In this document: in pieces, positions 16,356-26,666 of the stretch
Position numbering within the stretch: position 1 is the stretch's first letter
Layout of the letters: every line of letters starts with the position of its first letter
Assembly (NCBI GenBank): GCA_024275235.1
Contig: JAJRZN010000097.1
Coordinates: 1 to 33,829, forward strand
Direction of reading: 5' to 3'
Length of the DNA stretch: 33,829 nt
From: Deltaproteobacteria bacterium
GTDB taxonomy: Bacteria; Desulfobacterota; Desulfobulbia; Desulfobulbales; VMSU01
Notes under the pieces: generated by a model
Told to the model about the DNA's origin: nothing
The model's database searches: none
What the model saw: only the letters and a program-made list of their open reading frames with translations
Translations under genes and position numbers: made by a program

Positions 16356-17912
16356 ATGAATTCTGACAGAAGCGGCTGGAAGAGCAATATTGGCTTTCTT
16401 CTGGCAGCCATCGGTTCAGCAATCGGCTTGGGAAATGTCTGGCGCTTCAGCTATATGTCTTTTGAATACGGCGGCGGCGCTTTTCTGATCCCCTACCTTG
16501 TCGCCCTTGTTGTCGCGGGGCTTCCGATCATGATTCTTGAATACGGTATCGGCCACTGGCAGAAAGGCTCTGCCCCCCTGAGTCTGGCCCGGATCGACCA
16601 TCGTTTTGAATGGCTTGGCTGGTGGATGCCGGTGGTGGCTATGATGGGAATCATGCTCTACTATTCAGTAATCATCGGCTGGTGTGTCAATTACTTTTGC
16701 TACTCCTTTACCCTTGCCTGGGGGAAAGACCCGGAAGGCTTTTTCTTTAAACAGTTCCTTGAACTCTCCGACTCCGCCAGCCACTTGGGTGGACTTCGCG
16801 TTCCCATTGTTTTTTCCACCCTTCTGGTATGGATTTCATGCTGGGCCATATGCTTCCGTGACATCAGCCACGGCATTGAAAAAACGAGCATAGTATTTAT
16901 GCCGATACTGTTTGTCCTGACCATCATCATGGTCGCCTGGAGCGTTTCCCTCGACGGCGCCGGCAATGCGATCATCAACCATTATCTCCATGCCGACTGG
17001 AATAAAATCAATCTGTTCGCGAGCGACCCGGCAAAGGCCAAGGCCGCGGGTGAGGTGTGGGCCGCGGCCTTTGGGCAGATATTCTTCACCCTCTCCCTCG
17101 GCTTCGGGATAATGATAACCTATGCCAGTTACCTGCCGGACAAAACCGATATCGTTAAAAACGCTCTGGTAACGAGCATTGTCAACTGCTTATACTCATT
17201 TATCGCCGGATTTGCGGTGTTCGGTATTGTCGGCTTCATGGCCAAAAGCCAGGGGGTTCCCTTTGACCAGGCGATTAAGAGCGGTCCGCAGCTGGCCTTT
17301 GTTGTTTACCCCAAAGCAATTTCGCTGTTGCCGGGAATGAACTCCATCTTCGGAGTCATTTTCTTCCTGATGCTGATTCTGGCAGGGCTGACCTCCGGGG
17401 TTTCCCTGATTGAGGCCTTTGCCTGTGCAGTTACCGACAAATTCGGCCTGTCGCGGCGTAAGGTGGTCAGTATCCTCTGCGGCGCCGGCTTTGCGGGGAG
17501 TCTGATCTTTACCAGCCGTGCCGGTCTTTATCTTCTTGACATAGCCGACCACTTCATTACCAATTACGGTCTGGTATGCGGCGGGGCGCTTGAATGTATT
17601 GTTATCGGGTGGGTTCTAAAGGCAAGGATACTCAGGAGTCATATAAACAGACACGGAACCAGGCTTCCGGCAGTGTGGGACTTCTTTATCAGGTTCAGCA
17701 CCCCGGCGATTCTTGTTTTTCTCTTTTCGCTGACAATCAATGACGATCTTTCGAAAAATTACGGCGGCTATCATACCGATCAGCTGATTCTCTTTGGCGG
17801 CGGCTGGATGCTGATTTGCCTTCTTCTGGCTCTGGCACTGGCCTTTGCCCCCTGGAAGGCTGGAAAGCTGGTGCGCCGTCATGAACCGGAAGAAGACGAG
17901 CTCCTGGTATAA
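16356..17912 (+). CDS. Sodium-dependent transporter of the NSS (SNF/LeuT) family
   Basis: A 518-residue membrane protein with about twelve hydrophobic segments. The signature of the first helix, AIGSAIGLGNVWRFSYM, matches the sodium- and substrate-binding GLGNVWRF motif of the neurotransmitter:sodium symporter family. Bacterial members such as LeuT and MhsT import amino acids with Na+. The ATG at 16356 follows GGGAGGG by 9 bases; upstream in-frame starts lack a ribosome site. The C-terminus ends in a charged tail. The gene stands alone between accessory DNA and tRNA-Arg(ACG). The substrate cannot be read from sequence; an amino acid is most likely. It could be part of the accessory block or the start of the core region. 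Confidence 0.92.
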   Translation: MNSDRSGWKSNIGFLLAAIGSAIGLGNVWRFSYMSFEYGGGAFLIPYLVALVVAGLPIMILEYGIGHWQKGSAPLSLARIDHRFEWLGWWMPVVAMMGIMLYYSVIIGWCVNYFCYSFTLAWGKDPEGFFFKQFLELSDSASHLGGLRVPIVFSTLLVWISCWAICFRDISHGIEKTSIVFMPILFVLTIIMVAWSVSLDGAGNAIINHYLHADWNKINLFASDPAKAKAAGEVWAAAFGQIFFTLSLGFGIMITYASYLPDKTDIVKNALVTSIVNCLYSFIAGFAVFGIVGFMAKSQGVPFDQAIKSGPQLAFVVYPKAISLLPGMNSIFGVIFFLMLILAGLTSGVSLIEAFACAVTDKFGLSRRKVVSILCGAGFAGSLIFTSRAGLYLLDIADHFITNYGLVCGGALECIVIGWVLKARILRSHINRHGTRLPAVWDFFIRFSTPAILVFLFSLTINDDLSKNYGGYHTDQLILFGGGWMLICLLLALALAFAPWKAGKLVRRHEPEEDELLV

Positions 17913-17946
17913 ACGATTACACCGCTCTGCACCTTCCTTTCGCTAT

Positions 17947-17985
17947 AAAAAAAACGGGGTTAAGTTCATAAGACTTAACCCCGTT
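17947..17985 (-). terminator. Intrinsic terminator after tRNA-Arg(ACG)
   Basis: A perfect 13-bp stem, AACGGGGTTAAGT with ACTTAACCCCGTT, closes a 7-base loop and is followed on the minus strand by a run of T residues. It ends the transcript of the tRNA. The same stem could also stop transcription leaving the NSS gene on the plus strand, but lacks a U tract there. Confidence 0.88.
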
Positions 17986-17995
17986 ATCTATTACT

Positions 17996-18072
17996 TGGTG
18001 CGCCCGGCAGGATTCGAACCTGCTACCCTCGGATTCGTAGTCCGATACTCTATCCAGATGAGCTACGGGCGC
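17996..18072 (-). tRNA. tRNA-Arg (anticodon ACG)
   Basis: A 77-base cloverleaf on the minus strand with encoded CCA. The acceptor stem is GCGCCCG/CGGGCGC, the anticodon stem TCGGA/TCCGA, the loop CTACGAA with anticodon ACG (read as ICG after deamination), and the T arm contains TTCGAAT. It lies downstream of tgt-yajC on the same strand. Confidence 0.97.
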
Positions 18073-18167
18073 TTGTGAATTTAACTGCCTGGATTAATAA
18101 CCTAAAATCATTAAAGCGGCAACAAAATTATCCCTCATTCCCGATGAGGTTAACCCCGGGGTACTTT

Positions 18168-18518
18168 TCAACCGCCGCCGGGGGCGCAAACCTCTTTGGA
18201 TTTAACCGAATTAGCCGACCCCATGATATAAGACCGGGCAACCTTTACCCGTATATTATCCGCAATCTCGAGAGTGACTACGGTGTCGGTGAGACCGGTA
18301 ATCACCCCGTGCAGGCCGCCCTGGGTGACCACGGCAGTGCCTTTTTGCAGGTTATTTAAAAAAGTCTGCTGTTCCTTGGCCTTTTTCTGCTGCGGCCGGA
18401 TAAGCAGAAAATAAAAGACGGCGAAAATCAAGATCAACGGCACAAATGACATAAAGCTCTGACCAAAACTGCCTCCCGCCGCGTTACCAGCGGCGTGAGC
18501 AATATTTACTCCCAACAT
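18168..18518 (-). CDS. yajC: YajC, preprotein translocase accessory subunit
   Basis: A 116-residue protein with one membrane helix (about 22-42, SFMSFVPLILIFAVFYFLLI) followed by the YajC hallmark RPQQKKAKEQQ and a small beta-rich cytoplasmic domain with GGLHGVITGL and VTLEIADNIRVKVARS. YajC associates with SecDF-YidC at the translocon. It starts 12 bases after the tgt stop, behind AAAGGAGAAG, in the common tgt-yajC order. SecD/secF, which often follow, are not here: a tRNA gene comes next. The C-terminus ends with an unusual CAPGGG. Confidence 0.94.
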   Translation of the reverse strand: MLGVNIAHAAGNAAGGSFGQSFMSFVPLILIFAVFYFLLIRPQQKKAKEQQTFLNNLQKGTAVVTQGGLHGVITGLTDTVVTLEIADNIRVKVARSYIMGSANSVKSKEVCAPGGG

Positions 18519-18530
18519 GATACTTCTCCT

Positions 18531-19730
<1,200 letters not shown>

Positions 19731-19861
19731 CTATTAATCTCTTTTTGACTTTTTACAAGATCAGGCCATTTATTAATTGCAAAAAAATAAATTTCATGTA
19801 ATGAATGACTATTCATTTTTTGCCATAAGGCTACAAAATAACTAATAAAGAGGAGAGTAAA

Positions 19862-20614
19862 ATGAAAGAAATGAAAAAAACGAAAAAAACTTTTCTGTTG
19901 ATGAGCGGCGCACTTTTATTATCTGCCACCACCGCCCTGGCCGGCGGGCACTGGAGCTACAGCGGCCATAGCGGGCCGGAGCATTGGGCTGAATTAAACC
20001 CGGCTTTTTCCGTCTGCGGCAGCGGCGTAAACCAGTCGCCGGTAAACCTGAGTAATATGGTGGAGGCCCAGTTATCGCCCATAACTATCAATTATCAAAA
20101 AACACCGATGACGGTCTTGAATAACGGCCATACCATTGAGGTTAAATACCAGAACGGCAGTACTCTCACGGTTGACGGTCACAGCTATACCCTTAAACAA
20201 TTCCATTTCCACACCCCAAGTGAGAATGAGATTAACGGAAAATCGTTTCCCCTTGAGGCCCATCTCGTTCATGCCGATGCCCAGGGCAACCTGGCGGTGG
20301 TCGCGGTTCTTTATAAGGAGGGGGCGCCAAACAAGACCATAGCCTCGGTCTGGAAAAATATGCCCATGACCGCCGGTACCGAGAAGACAACGGCAGAGAC
20401 CGTTAATGCCGCCGATTTGCTGCCGACCAACCATGATTATTACCGTTTCAACGGTTCGCTGACCACCCCGCCATGTTCAGAGGGGGTATTGTGGATAGTA
20501 ATGAAAAATCATCCCACCGTCTCCGCCGCCCAGGCCGCCAAGTTAAACAAGGCCTTGGGATTTAACAATAACCGTCCGGTTCAACCTTTGAACGCCCGTC
20601 TGATCATGCAATAA
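19862..20614 (+). CDS. Alpha-class carbonic anhydrase, exported
   Basis: A 250-residue enzyme that interconverts CO2 and bicarbonate. A signal peptide (about 1-27, ending TALA) sends it to the periplasm. Zinc ligands are His115 and His117 (FHFHTPSE) and His134 (EAHLVH). Other alpha-class landmarks are WSYSG, NQSPVNL and the gatekeeping LTTPPCSEGV. Cys52 and Cys205 are placed to form the usual disulfide. The start follows AGAGGAGAG by 4 bases. It stands alone between a gene on the other strand and its own terminator. A likely role is periplasmic CO2/bicarbonate supply or pH control. Confidence 0.96.
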   Translation: MKEMKKTKKTFLLMSGALLLSATTALAGGHWSYSGHSGPEHWAELNPAFSVCGSGVNQSPVNLSNMVEAQLSPITINYQKTPMTVLNNGHTIEVKYQNGSTLTVDGHSYTLKQFHFHTPSENEINGKSFPLEAHLVHADAQGNLAVVAVLYKEGAPNKTIASVWKNMPMTAGTEKTTAETVNAADLLPTNHDYYRFNGSLTTPPCSEGVLWIVMKNHPTVSAAQAAKLNKALGFNNNRPVQPLNARLIMQ

Positions 20615-20667
20615 CAATTTTTCTATATTTTACATCCTCCGGGCAGACGAAACTGCCTGACAGCCTG

Positions 20668-20699
20668 AAAGGCCGCGATAATACTGTACCGCGGCCTTT
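20668..20699 (+). terminator. Terminator after carbonic anhydrase
   Basis: A 10-bp stem AAAGGCCGCG / CGCGGCCTTT with a 12-base loop lies 53 bases after the stop codon, followed by GTTTATTTA. The stem is strong; the T run is interrupted. Confidence 0.75.
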
Positions 20700-20789
20700 G
20701 TTTATTTACTCAAGTCGGAAATGAGTATATTTTGTATCTTTTTATGACTACTTATGTTCAACTTGTTATCAAGTTTACCAACAAGAGAG

Positions 20790-20879
20790 TCTCGTAAAAG
20801 GTCAAAAACCAACTTCTTGCGCCTAATGATTTCAACAGGTCAGTTTGGTGAAAATGCAAAATCCGGACTTTTTACGAGA
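20790..20879. repeat. MITE-like element with 14-base inverted ends
   Basis: TCTCGTAAAAGGTC at 20790-20803 and GACTTTTTACGAGA at 20866-20879 are inverted repeats (13/14). They enclose about 60 bases with no coding capacity, directly upstream of dapL. The outer flank of the right end (ACCATCAA) gives TTGATGGTCTCGTAA on the minus strand, similar to TTGATGGCGTCGTAA in the direct repeats around the respiratory module, so the three may share an origin. Confidence 0.6.
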
Positions 20880-20905
20880 CCATCAAACAATTAATAAGGA
20901 CAAAT

Positions 20906-22141
20906 ATGGCGCGTATTAATGATAATTACCTTAATTTAAAGGCAGGTTACCTGTTTCCGGAGATTGGCCGCCGGGTCAGCCGGTTCGCGGCAGCCAACCC
21001 GGAGGCAAAAATTATCCGTTTGGGAATCGGCGATGTTACCAGGCCCCTGGCCCCGAAAATCATAGAGGCCTTCCGGGCCGGGATTGATGATCTGGCCCAG
21101 GAAAAATCATTCCACGGCTACGGCCCGGAGCAGGGCTACTCCTGGCTCAGCGAAGTAATTATAGACAAGGCCTACCGGCCCCTCGGCGTGGAACTCAAGA
21201 CCTCGGAGATTTTCATTTCCGATGGCTCTAAATGCGATACCGCCAATATCCTGGATATCTTTGATTTAAACAACAAGGCGGCCATCTGCGACCCCGTCTA
21301 TCCGGTCTATAATGATACCAATGTCATGGTCGGCCGCGGCGGTGAGGCCGACAGTCGGGGTTATTATAAGGGCATCACCTACCTGCCATGTACCGCCGAG
21401 AATAACTTCACCCCGGCTCTGCCCGCTGACAGGGTTGACCTGATCTACCTCTGTTACCCCAATAATCCCACCGGCACCGTGGCCACGAAAGAGCAATTAC
21501 AGACCTGGGTGGACTATGCCCTTGCCAACGAGGCCGTAATTCTCTTTGATGCCGCCTATGAGGCCTTCATCCGTCAGGCGGAAATTCCCCACTCCATCTA
21601 TGAGATCCCCGGCGCCCGGCAATGTGCCATTGAATTCCGCTCCTTTTCCAAAACAGCGGGGTTCACCGGAGTACGCTGCGGCCTGACCATGATTCCTGAG
21701 GAATTAAAGGGCCGGACTGCGGCAGGGGATGAAATCTCTCTGAACCAGTTATGGAACCGGCGGCAGGGTACCAAATTCAACGGGGTCTCTTACCCGGTTC
21801 AAAAGGCGGCGGCGGCGGTCTATTCCACTGAAGGCTGGGCTCAGGTAACCGAGACCATTGATTATTATCTCGAAAACGCCCGTCTTATCCGCGAGGGCCT
21901 GACGGCAATGGGCATCACCTGCTTCGGGGGGGTGAATTCCCCCTATATATGGCTCCGGAATCCGGCGGGGATGTCCAGTTGGGATTTATTTGATCAGCTA
22001 TTGACGGAATGCCATGTTGTCGGGACACCGGGCAGCGGCTTTGGCCCCAGCGGTGAGGGCTATTTCCGTCTCTCCGCCTTTGGTGAGCGGGAGAATGTCA
22101 AGGAGGCAATCAGCCGGATTCGGACTAAATGGGTTGCCTAA
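20906..22141 (+). CDS. dapL: LL-diaminopimelate aminotransferase
   Basis: A 411-residue class I/II PLP aminotransferase that converts tetrahydrodipicolinate directly to LL-diaminopimelate for lysine and peptidoglycan synthesis. DapL features are the opening [28 protein letters not shown] at 38-48, YCYPNNPTG-type motif at 183-190, and PLP-binding Lys249 in [11 protein letters not shown]. DapL replaces the succinylase or acetylase routes and is common in Desulfobacterota. The 3' end overlaps the end of mntP on the other strand by 4 bases. The MITE-like element ends 26 bases before the ATG and may contribute to or disturb its promoter. Confidence 0.96.
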   Translation: MARINDNYLNLKAGYLFPEIGRRVSRFAAANPEAKIIRLGIGDVTRPLAPKIIEAFRAGIDDLAQEKSFHGYGPEQGYSWLSEVIIDKAYRPLGVELKTSEIFISDGSKCDTANILDIFDLNNKAAICDPVYPVYNDTNVMVGRGGEADSRGYYKGITYLPCTAENNFTPALPADRVDLIYLCYPNNPTGTVATKEQLQTWVDYALANEAVILFDAAYEAFIRQAEIPHSIYEIPGARQCAIEFRSFSKTAGFTGVRCGLTMIPEELKGRTAAGDEISLNQLWNRRQGTKFNGVSYPVQKAAAAVYSTEGWAQVTETIDYYLENARLIREGLTAMGITCFGGVNSPYIWLRNPAGMSSWDLFDQLLTECHVVGTPGSGFGPSGEGYFRLSAFGERENVKEAISRIRTKWVA

Positions 22142-22704
22142 AACACCCCGTGGCTATGGAGAATATTAAGGCCGATAATAATTAAAACCAGGCCGCCGGC
22201 AATCTCCACCCTGGGGCCGAGACGTGATGAGCGCCCGGCGAAATGGCCAAGATGAATACCAAGGGCGGTGAACAGAGCGGCAACTATGCCGATAATTAGG
22301 GCCGGGAACCAGATATTCACCTTTAAAACCGCGAAGCTCAGGCCCACGGCGAGGGCGTCGATACTGGTGGCCACGGCCAGTATTACCATGGTACGCCCCC
22401 GGGTGGGATCATCATGTTCCGCTGTTTCCCCCGTTTTTAAGGCTTCCATGATCATCCGGCCGCCGACAAAGGCCAAAAGGGCGAAGGCCAGCCAGTGATC
22501 CACCCGTTCAATAAGATGTCGTACAGAGAAGCCCAAAGCCCAGCCGATTATATTCATCCCGGCCTGAAAAAGCCCAAAATGCCAGGCCAGGCGGAAGGTA
22601 TGACGCCAGCCCACTCTGGGCAGGGCAATACCGGCGGCCAGAGCCACGGCAAAGGCATCAACGGCCAGAGCCGCCGCGATTAAGAAAATGGTACTCAGAG
22701 ACAT
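22138..22704 (-). CDS. mntP: MntP-family manganese efflux pump
   Basis: A membrane protein of 188 residues (from MSLSTIF) with six hydrophobic helices in two similar halves, each with an acidic motif in a helix: [13 protein letters not shown] and [13 protein letters not shown]. These paired Asp-containing motifs define the MntP (YebN) family, which exports Mn2+. A longer start at 22875 adds 57 residues unlike the family and is unlikely; ATG at 22731 is another option. None has a good ribosome site. The gene is divergent from mobB and tail-to-tail with dapL. I see no yybP-ykoY manganese riboswitch upstream. Confidence 0.88.
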   Translation of the reverse strand: MSLSTIFLIAAALAVDAFAVALAAGIALPRVGWRHTFRLAWHFGLFQAGMNIIGWALGFSVRHLIERVDHWLAFALLAFVGGRMIMEALKTGETAEHDDPTRGRTMVILAVATSIDALAVGLSFAVLKVNIWFPALIIGIVAALFTALGIHLGHFAGRSSRLGPRVEIAGGLVLIIIGLNILHSHGVF

Positions 22705-22896
22705 AAAAATCTGTATTAATTTATCAGGCATACCAGTTTGGAGTACCCCCGAGCCGCAAGGCAGAAGAAAACACGAGAATACTACAGGCTGCCAATGGCG
22801 GCAACACTTGTCAGGCAGGCAATTAATAAACCATACTCTGATGGCCGGCAAGCCCCGGAGATATAAGCATCCCATTCAACAAAATTAATAAATAAA

Positions 22897-23547
22897 ATGC
22901 CTGAAATTATTACCTTTATCGGTTGGCACGACAGCGGCAAAACCACCCTGGCCAGTGAGGTGGTCTCCCATCTCAAACAAGACGGCTACCGAGTGGCGGT
23001 TATCAAGTCCAGCGAAGAGCATGGTATCGGTTTTGACACCCCTGGAACAGACTCCTATAAACATAAGGCGGCCGGGGCCGATTCCGTTCTCTTTGTGGCC
23101 CCTGACCAGATGGTGATGATGACCGAAAACGCCGGCCAGCCCCTCACCTCTCCGGTGCATCAATATTTTACCGATGTTGATATAGTTATTGGCGAGGGGT
23201 TTAAAACCGCCGCGGGTGTCGCCAAGATCGAGGTGGTGCGGGATCACAAACAACATCTTCGTGATCAGGTGGAGGGGGTTATTGCCGTGGCCACCACCCT
23301 GGATATCAGCTTCCCCAAAATCTTTGACCTTAACGACAGCCTGACCATTGCCGCCTTTATCCGCCGGCGTTTTCTGGCCAACGCCCCATCCCAGGCCCCG
23401 GCCCGGGCCGTCCTCTGGGTTAACGGCCGCCAGGTGCCCCTTAAAAGCTTTGTTCAGAATGCCCTCTCCGAAACCGTGGCCGGGTTTGTAAAATCGTTGA
23501 ACGGTACCGAAAACGCTAAGGAGATAAAAATCAGTATTAATACCTAA
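22897..23547 (+). CDS. mobB: MobB, molybdopterin-guanine dinucleotide biosynthesis GTPase
   Basis: A 216-residue P-loop protein with Walker A GWHDSGKTTL (residues 9-18) and the MobB motif GFDTPGTDSYKHKAAGAD. IGEGFK follows in the middle. Residues 170-216 form an extra tail (VNGRQVPLKSFVQ...) seen in some MobB proteins. MobB assists MobA in attaching GMP to molybdopterin. The Mo-bisMGD reductase in this window needs that cofactor. No Shine-Dalgarno precedes the ATG. The hydrogenase promoter lies just after its stop. Confidence 0.9.
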   Translation: MPEIITFIGWHDSGKTTLASEVVSHLKQDGYRVAVIKSSEEHGIGFDTPGTDSYKHKAAGADSVLFVAPDQMVMMTENAGQPLTSPVHQYFTDVDIVIGEGFKTAAGVAKIEVVRDHKQHLRDQVEGVIAVATTLDISFPKIFDLNDSLTIAAFIRRRFLANAPSQAPARAVLWVNGRQVPLKSFVQNALSETVAGFVKSLNGTENAKEIKISINT

Positions 23548-23553
23548 AAGACC

Positions 23554-23583
23554 TTGACATAATCCTTTTTTTAGGCGTAATAG
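23554..23583 (+). promoter_or_regulatory. Sigma-70-type promoter of the hydrogenase operon
   Basis: A perfect -35 TTGACA (23554-23559), an 18-base spacer and TAATAG (23578-23583). It leaves a leader of about 215 bases before the small subunit. I see no gene in the leader and no hairpin of note. The -10 is imperfect, so confidence is moderate. Confidence 0.55.
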
Positions 23584-23803
23584 AATAGAGAGGAGAGTTG
23601 CAGGCCGATTTCATCGTGGTTTATTATATCATAAGGCTCCCTGGGTCTTGAAAGGGCGTATTGTACCCCTGTGGTCAGGCAGCCATTATTTTGATTGTTT
23701 ATTTCTGCTGTTGCTTCAGGACTCAGTAACAGAGATATCCACTATTGATTCCAGCCATGCCTATCCATTAGTTTTCCCCTGACAAAAAAGAAAGGAGGGA
23801 GTT

Positions 23804-24895
23804 ATGCCGAGACAATGCAGTGCCGATCTGGCCCCGCTGAGCCGCCGGGATTTCATCAAGGCCTGTACCACCGTGGCCGCGGCTCTGGGATTATCTGACA
23901 GCCTGATTCCACGAATGGCGGCGGCCGCAGCCGCCCCGGATCGGCCGCCGGTGATCTGGCTCCATTTTCAGGAATGCACCGGCTGTACCGAGAGCCTGCT
24001 CAGGGCCTCCCACCCCGACCTGGCCCGCCTCATTCTTGATCTCATCTCCCTGGATTATCACGAAACGCTCATGGCCGCCGCCGGTCAACAGGCCGAAGAC
24101 AACCTGATAAACACCATTACCAAGTATGACGGTAAATTTATCTGCGTTGTTGAAGGGGCTATTCCCACCAAGGATGGCGGTATTTATTGCAAAATCGGCG
24201 ACCGCACGGCCATGGATATCCTGGCTGCCACCGCCCCCCATGCCGCCGCCGTTATCGCTATTGGCACCTGCGCCTCTTTCGGCGGTATTCAGGCTGCCGA
24301 TCCCAATCCCACCGGGGCCGTGGGGGTCAGGGATCTGCTTAAAGGCAAGACCCTGATTAATATCCCCGGCTGCCCGCCCAATCCCATCAATTTTTTAGGC
24401 ACGGTTCTGCATTACCTCACCTACAAAAAATTCCCGGCCTTAGACAAACTGAACCGTCCCATGTTCAGCTATGGCCGCAAAATTCACGATCAATGTGAGC
24501 GGCGGCCCCATTTTGACGAAGGCCGCTTTGTGGAGACCTTCGGCGACAGTTACCACAGAAAAGGCTATTGCCTGTATAAAGTAGGCTGCAAGGGCCCGGA
24601 GAGCTTTTCCAATTGCCCGGTGGTGCGTTTCTGCGATGTGGGGGCCTGGCCGGTGGGAACCGGACATGGCTGCATCGGCTGCACGGAACCGAAATTTTGG
24701 GACACCATGAGCCCCTTTTACGAACGTCTGCCCGGAATACACATTCCCGGCAGCGGCCAGGGGATTGTCGTCGGTGCTGAGTCCGCCGGCAAGAAGATAT
24801 TGGCCGTCACCGGGGCCGCCATCGGCATTCATGCCGCGGTGGGCCTTGGCAAACGGCTGGTCAAGGGCGGCAAAAAAGAGAAGAGGGAGGATTAG
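23804..24895 (+). CDS. hyaA: [NiFe] hydrogenase small subunit, Tat-exported
   Basis: A 363-residue small subunit carrying three Fe-S clusters. The Tat motif SRRDFIK is at 13-19. Proximal cluster ligands are Cys58, Cys61 (ECTGCTES), Cys156 and Cys190; distal are His228, Cys231, Cys256, Cys262; medial are Cys271, Cys290, Cys293, with the usual Pro283. Gly60 sits where oxygen-tolerant enzymes have an extra Cys, so this is the standard oxygen-sensitive type. A weakly hydrophobic stretch (ILAVTGAAIGIHAAVG) near the C-terminus may anchor it. The large subunit starts 3 bases after its stop. The hya symbol reflects the small-large-cytochrome order; hynB would be equally fair. Confidence 0.95.
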   Translation: MPRQCSADLAPLSRRDFIKACTTVAAALGLSDSLIPRMAAAAAAPDRPPVIWLHFQECTGCTESLLRASHPDLARLILDLISLDYHETLMAAAGQQAEDNLINTITKYDGKFICVVEGAIPTKDGGIYCKIGDRTAMDILAATAPHAAAVIAIGTCASFGGIQAADPNPTGAVGVRDLLKGKTLINIPGCPPNPINFLGTVLHYLTYKKFPALDKLNRPMFSYGRKIHDQCERRPHFDEGRFVETFGDSYHRKGYCLYKVGCKGPESFSNCPVVRFCDVGAWPVGTGHGCIGCTEPKFWDTMSPFYERLPGIHIPGSGQGIVVGAESAGKKILAVTGAAIGIHAAVGLGKRLVKGGKKEKRED

Positions 24896-24898
24896 ACC

Positions 24899-26599
24899 AT
24901 GGCACAACGAATTACAGTCGATCCACTGACCAGAATTGAGGGCCATTTGCGGATAGACGCCGAGGTGAAAGACGGTAAGATCAGCAAGGCCTGGTCTTCA
25001 GGCCAGATGTGGCGTGGTATTGAGGTAATTCTCCAGGGCCGCGACCCCCGCGACGCCTGGCTCTTTACCCAGCGTATCTGCGGGGTCTGCACCACGGTGC
25101 ATGCCCTGGCCTCGGTACGGACGGTGGAAAACGCCCTGGGGCTTGAGATTCCGATAAACGCCCAGTATATCAGGAATATGGTTATCGCCCTTCATACCCT
25201 CCACGACCATATTGTCCACTTTTACGCCCTCTCGGCCCTGGACTGGGTTGATGTGGTCTCGGCCCTTAAGGCCGATCCCGTCAAGACCGCCGCCCTGGCC
25301 TCATCTCTCTCGAACTGGCCCGGCAACGGGGTGAAACGTTTCGCGGCGGTAAAGGCCAAGATCAAGGCCCTGGTGGACAGCGGCCAGTTAGGCCCCCTTG
25401 CCAACGGCTATTGGGGCCACCCGGCCATGACCCTGCCGCCGGAGGCCAATCTTATGGCAGTCTCTCACTATCTGGAGGCCCTTGATTACCAGCGCAAGGC
25501 TAATCAGGCCATCGCCATTATCGGCGGCAAGAGCCCCCACATTCAGAACATGTCGGTGGGCGGCGTGACCACGGCCATCAACCTTAATAACGAAACCACC
25601 CTTAACATGGAGCGGCTCTACTGGATGAAACAGCTCATGGAGGAGGTGCGCGGTTTCATTCAACAGGTTTATCTACCCGATGTAATCGCCATCGGTGCCC
25701 TTTACAAGAACTGGCTGGCCTATGGGGCCGGAGTTACCAATTATCTTGCCGTCCCTGATATGGTGCTGAATACGGCCGGTACTGAATTTGATCTCCCCGG
25801 CGGCACTATAATGAATGGTGATTTCAGCACGGTTAAACTCATCACCAGTTTCCATGATAAATATTTCCGGGACAATGTGAAGGAATCCATCGCCCACGCC
25901 TGGTATGACGGCGACTGGAGCCGCCATCCCTACGAGGAGGATACCGTACCCCGTTACACCGATTTTCAGGATGACGGTAAATATTCCTGGGTCAAGGCCC
26001 CCCGTTTTCAGAACCAGCCCATGCAGGTCGGCCCCCTGGCCCAGGTGCTTATCGGCTATGCCTCCGGTCATGAATTAACCAAAAAATATGTTGATGACGT
26101 TCTGGCCCGCATCAGTACCGTCGCTGGAACCGAGGTGGGAGCGGCGGCCCTGCAGTCCACCATCGGCCGCCACGCCGCCCGGGCCATTCGAGCCGCCATG
26201 TTAGCCGACCTGGGGCTCAAACACTGGCAGTTATTGGTGGATAATATCGGCCGGGGCGACCTGGAGATATTCAATCCCCCCACCTTTCCCAAGGGCGAAC
26301 AGCGGGGCTTTGGATTCCATGAAGCGCCGCGCGGGGTTTTATCCCACTGGATTGTCATTAATGACGGCCGGATCAAGAATTATCAATGCGTCGTCCCCTC
26401 CACCTGGAACGCCGGCCCCAGGGATAAGCAAGGCCGGCCCGGCCCCTACGAGGCCTCTCTCGTGGGTAACCCCGTTGCCGATGCCCAGCGTCCTCTTGAG
26501 ATCTTGCGAACCGTCCACTCCTTTGACCCCTGTATCGCCTGCGCCGTCCATATGTTAGACCCTGAGGGCCGGGAGATGATTAAGGTCAAGGCGGTATGA
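24899..26599 (+). CDS. hyaB: [NiFe] hydrogenase large subunit
   Basis: A 566-residue catalytic subunit. Nickel ligands are Cys61 and Cys64 (RICGVC) near the N-terminus and Cys545 and Cys548 in DPCIACAVH at the C-terminus. The last 15 residues after His551 are the tail removed by a dedicated endopeptidase once the NiFe(CN)2CO site is built. Both C-terminal ligands use Cys codons (TGT, TGC), so this is not a [NiFeSe] enzyme. It is exported with the Tat-tagged small subunit. The matching endopeptidase (HyaD/HynC type) is not in the window. Confidence 0.96.
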   Translation: MAQRITVDPLTRIEGHLRIDAEVKDGKISKAWSSGQMWRGIEVILQGRDPRDAWLFTQRICGVCTTVHALASVRTVENALGLEIPINAQYIRNMVIALHTLHDHIVHFYALSALDWVDVVSALKADPVKTAALASSLSNWPGNGVKRFAAVKAKIKALVDSGQLGPLANGYWGHPAMTLPPEANLMAVSHYLEALDYQRKANQAIAIIGGKSPHIQNMSVGGVTTAINLNNETTLNMERLYWMKQLMEEVRGFIQQVYLPDVIAIGALYKNWLAYGAGVTNYLAVPDMVLNTAGTEFDLPGGTIMNGDFSTVKLITSFHDKYFRDNVKESIAHAWYDGDWSRHPYEEDTVPRYTDFQDDGKYSWVKAPRFQNQPMQVGPLAQVLIGYASGHELTKKYVDDVLARISTVAGTEVGAAALQSTIGRHAARAIRAAMLADLGLKHWQLLVDNIGRGDLEIFNPPTFPKGEQRGFGFHEAPRGVLSHWIVINDGRIKNYQCVVPSTWNAGPRDKQGRPGPYEASLVGNPVADAQRPLEILRTVHSFDPCIACAVHMLDPEGREMIKVKAV

Positions 26600-26628
26600 A
26601 ACAGGAAACAGGAAACAGGGGGCAGGAA
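26600..26628 (+). repeat. Purine-rich short repeat (caggaaacagg type), copy 1
   Basis: The gap after the large subunit starts with tandem CAGGAAA units leading into CAGGGGGCAGG. A similar sequence follows hypE at 33740-33769. Both are intergenic on the coding strand. The likeness is loose and function unknown. Confidence 0.35.
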
Positions 26629-26666
26629 TTTTATATGGAGCAGCGAAATAAATTAAAGGAGGGGTC

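Noticed and set aside
22705-22896. Manganese (yybP-ykoY) riboswitch in front of mntP.
   Set aside because: I could not find the conserved loop sequences in the divergent spacer.
23975-23995. Oxygen-tolerant hydrogenase type.
   Set aside because: The proximal cluster motif is ECTGC, with Gly where oxygen-tolerant enzymes have an additional Cys.
26530-26560. Possible [NiFeSe] hydrogenase because the genome seems to use selenocysteine.
   Set aside because: The C-terminal nickel ligands in DPCIAC are plain TGT and TGC codons.
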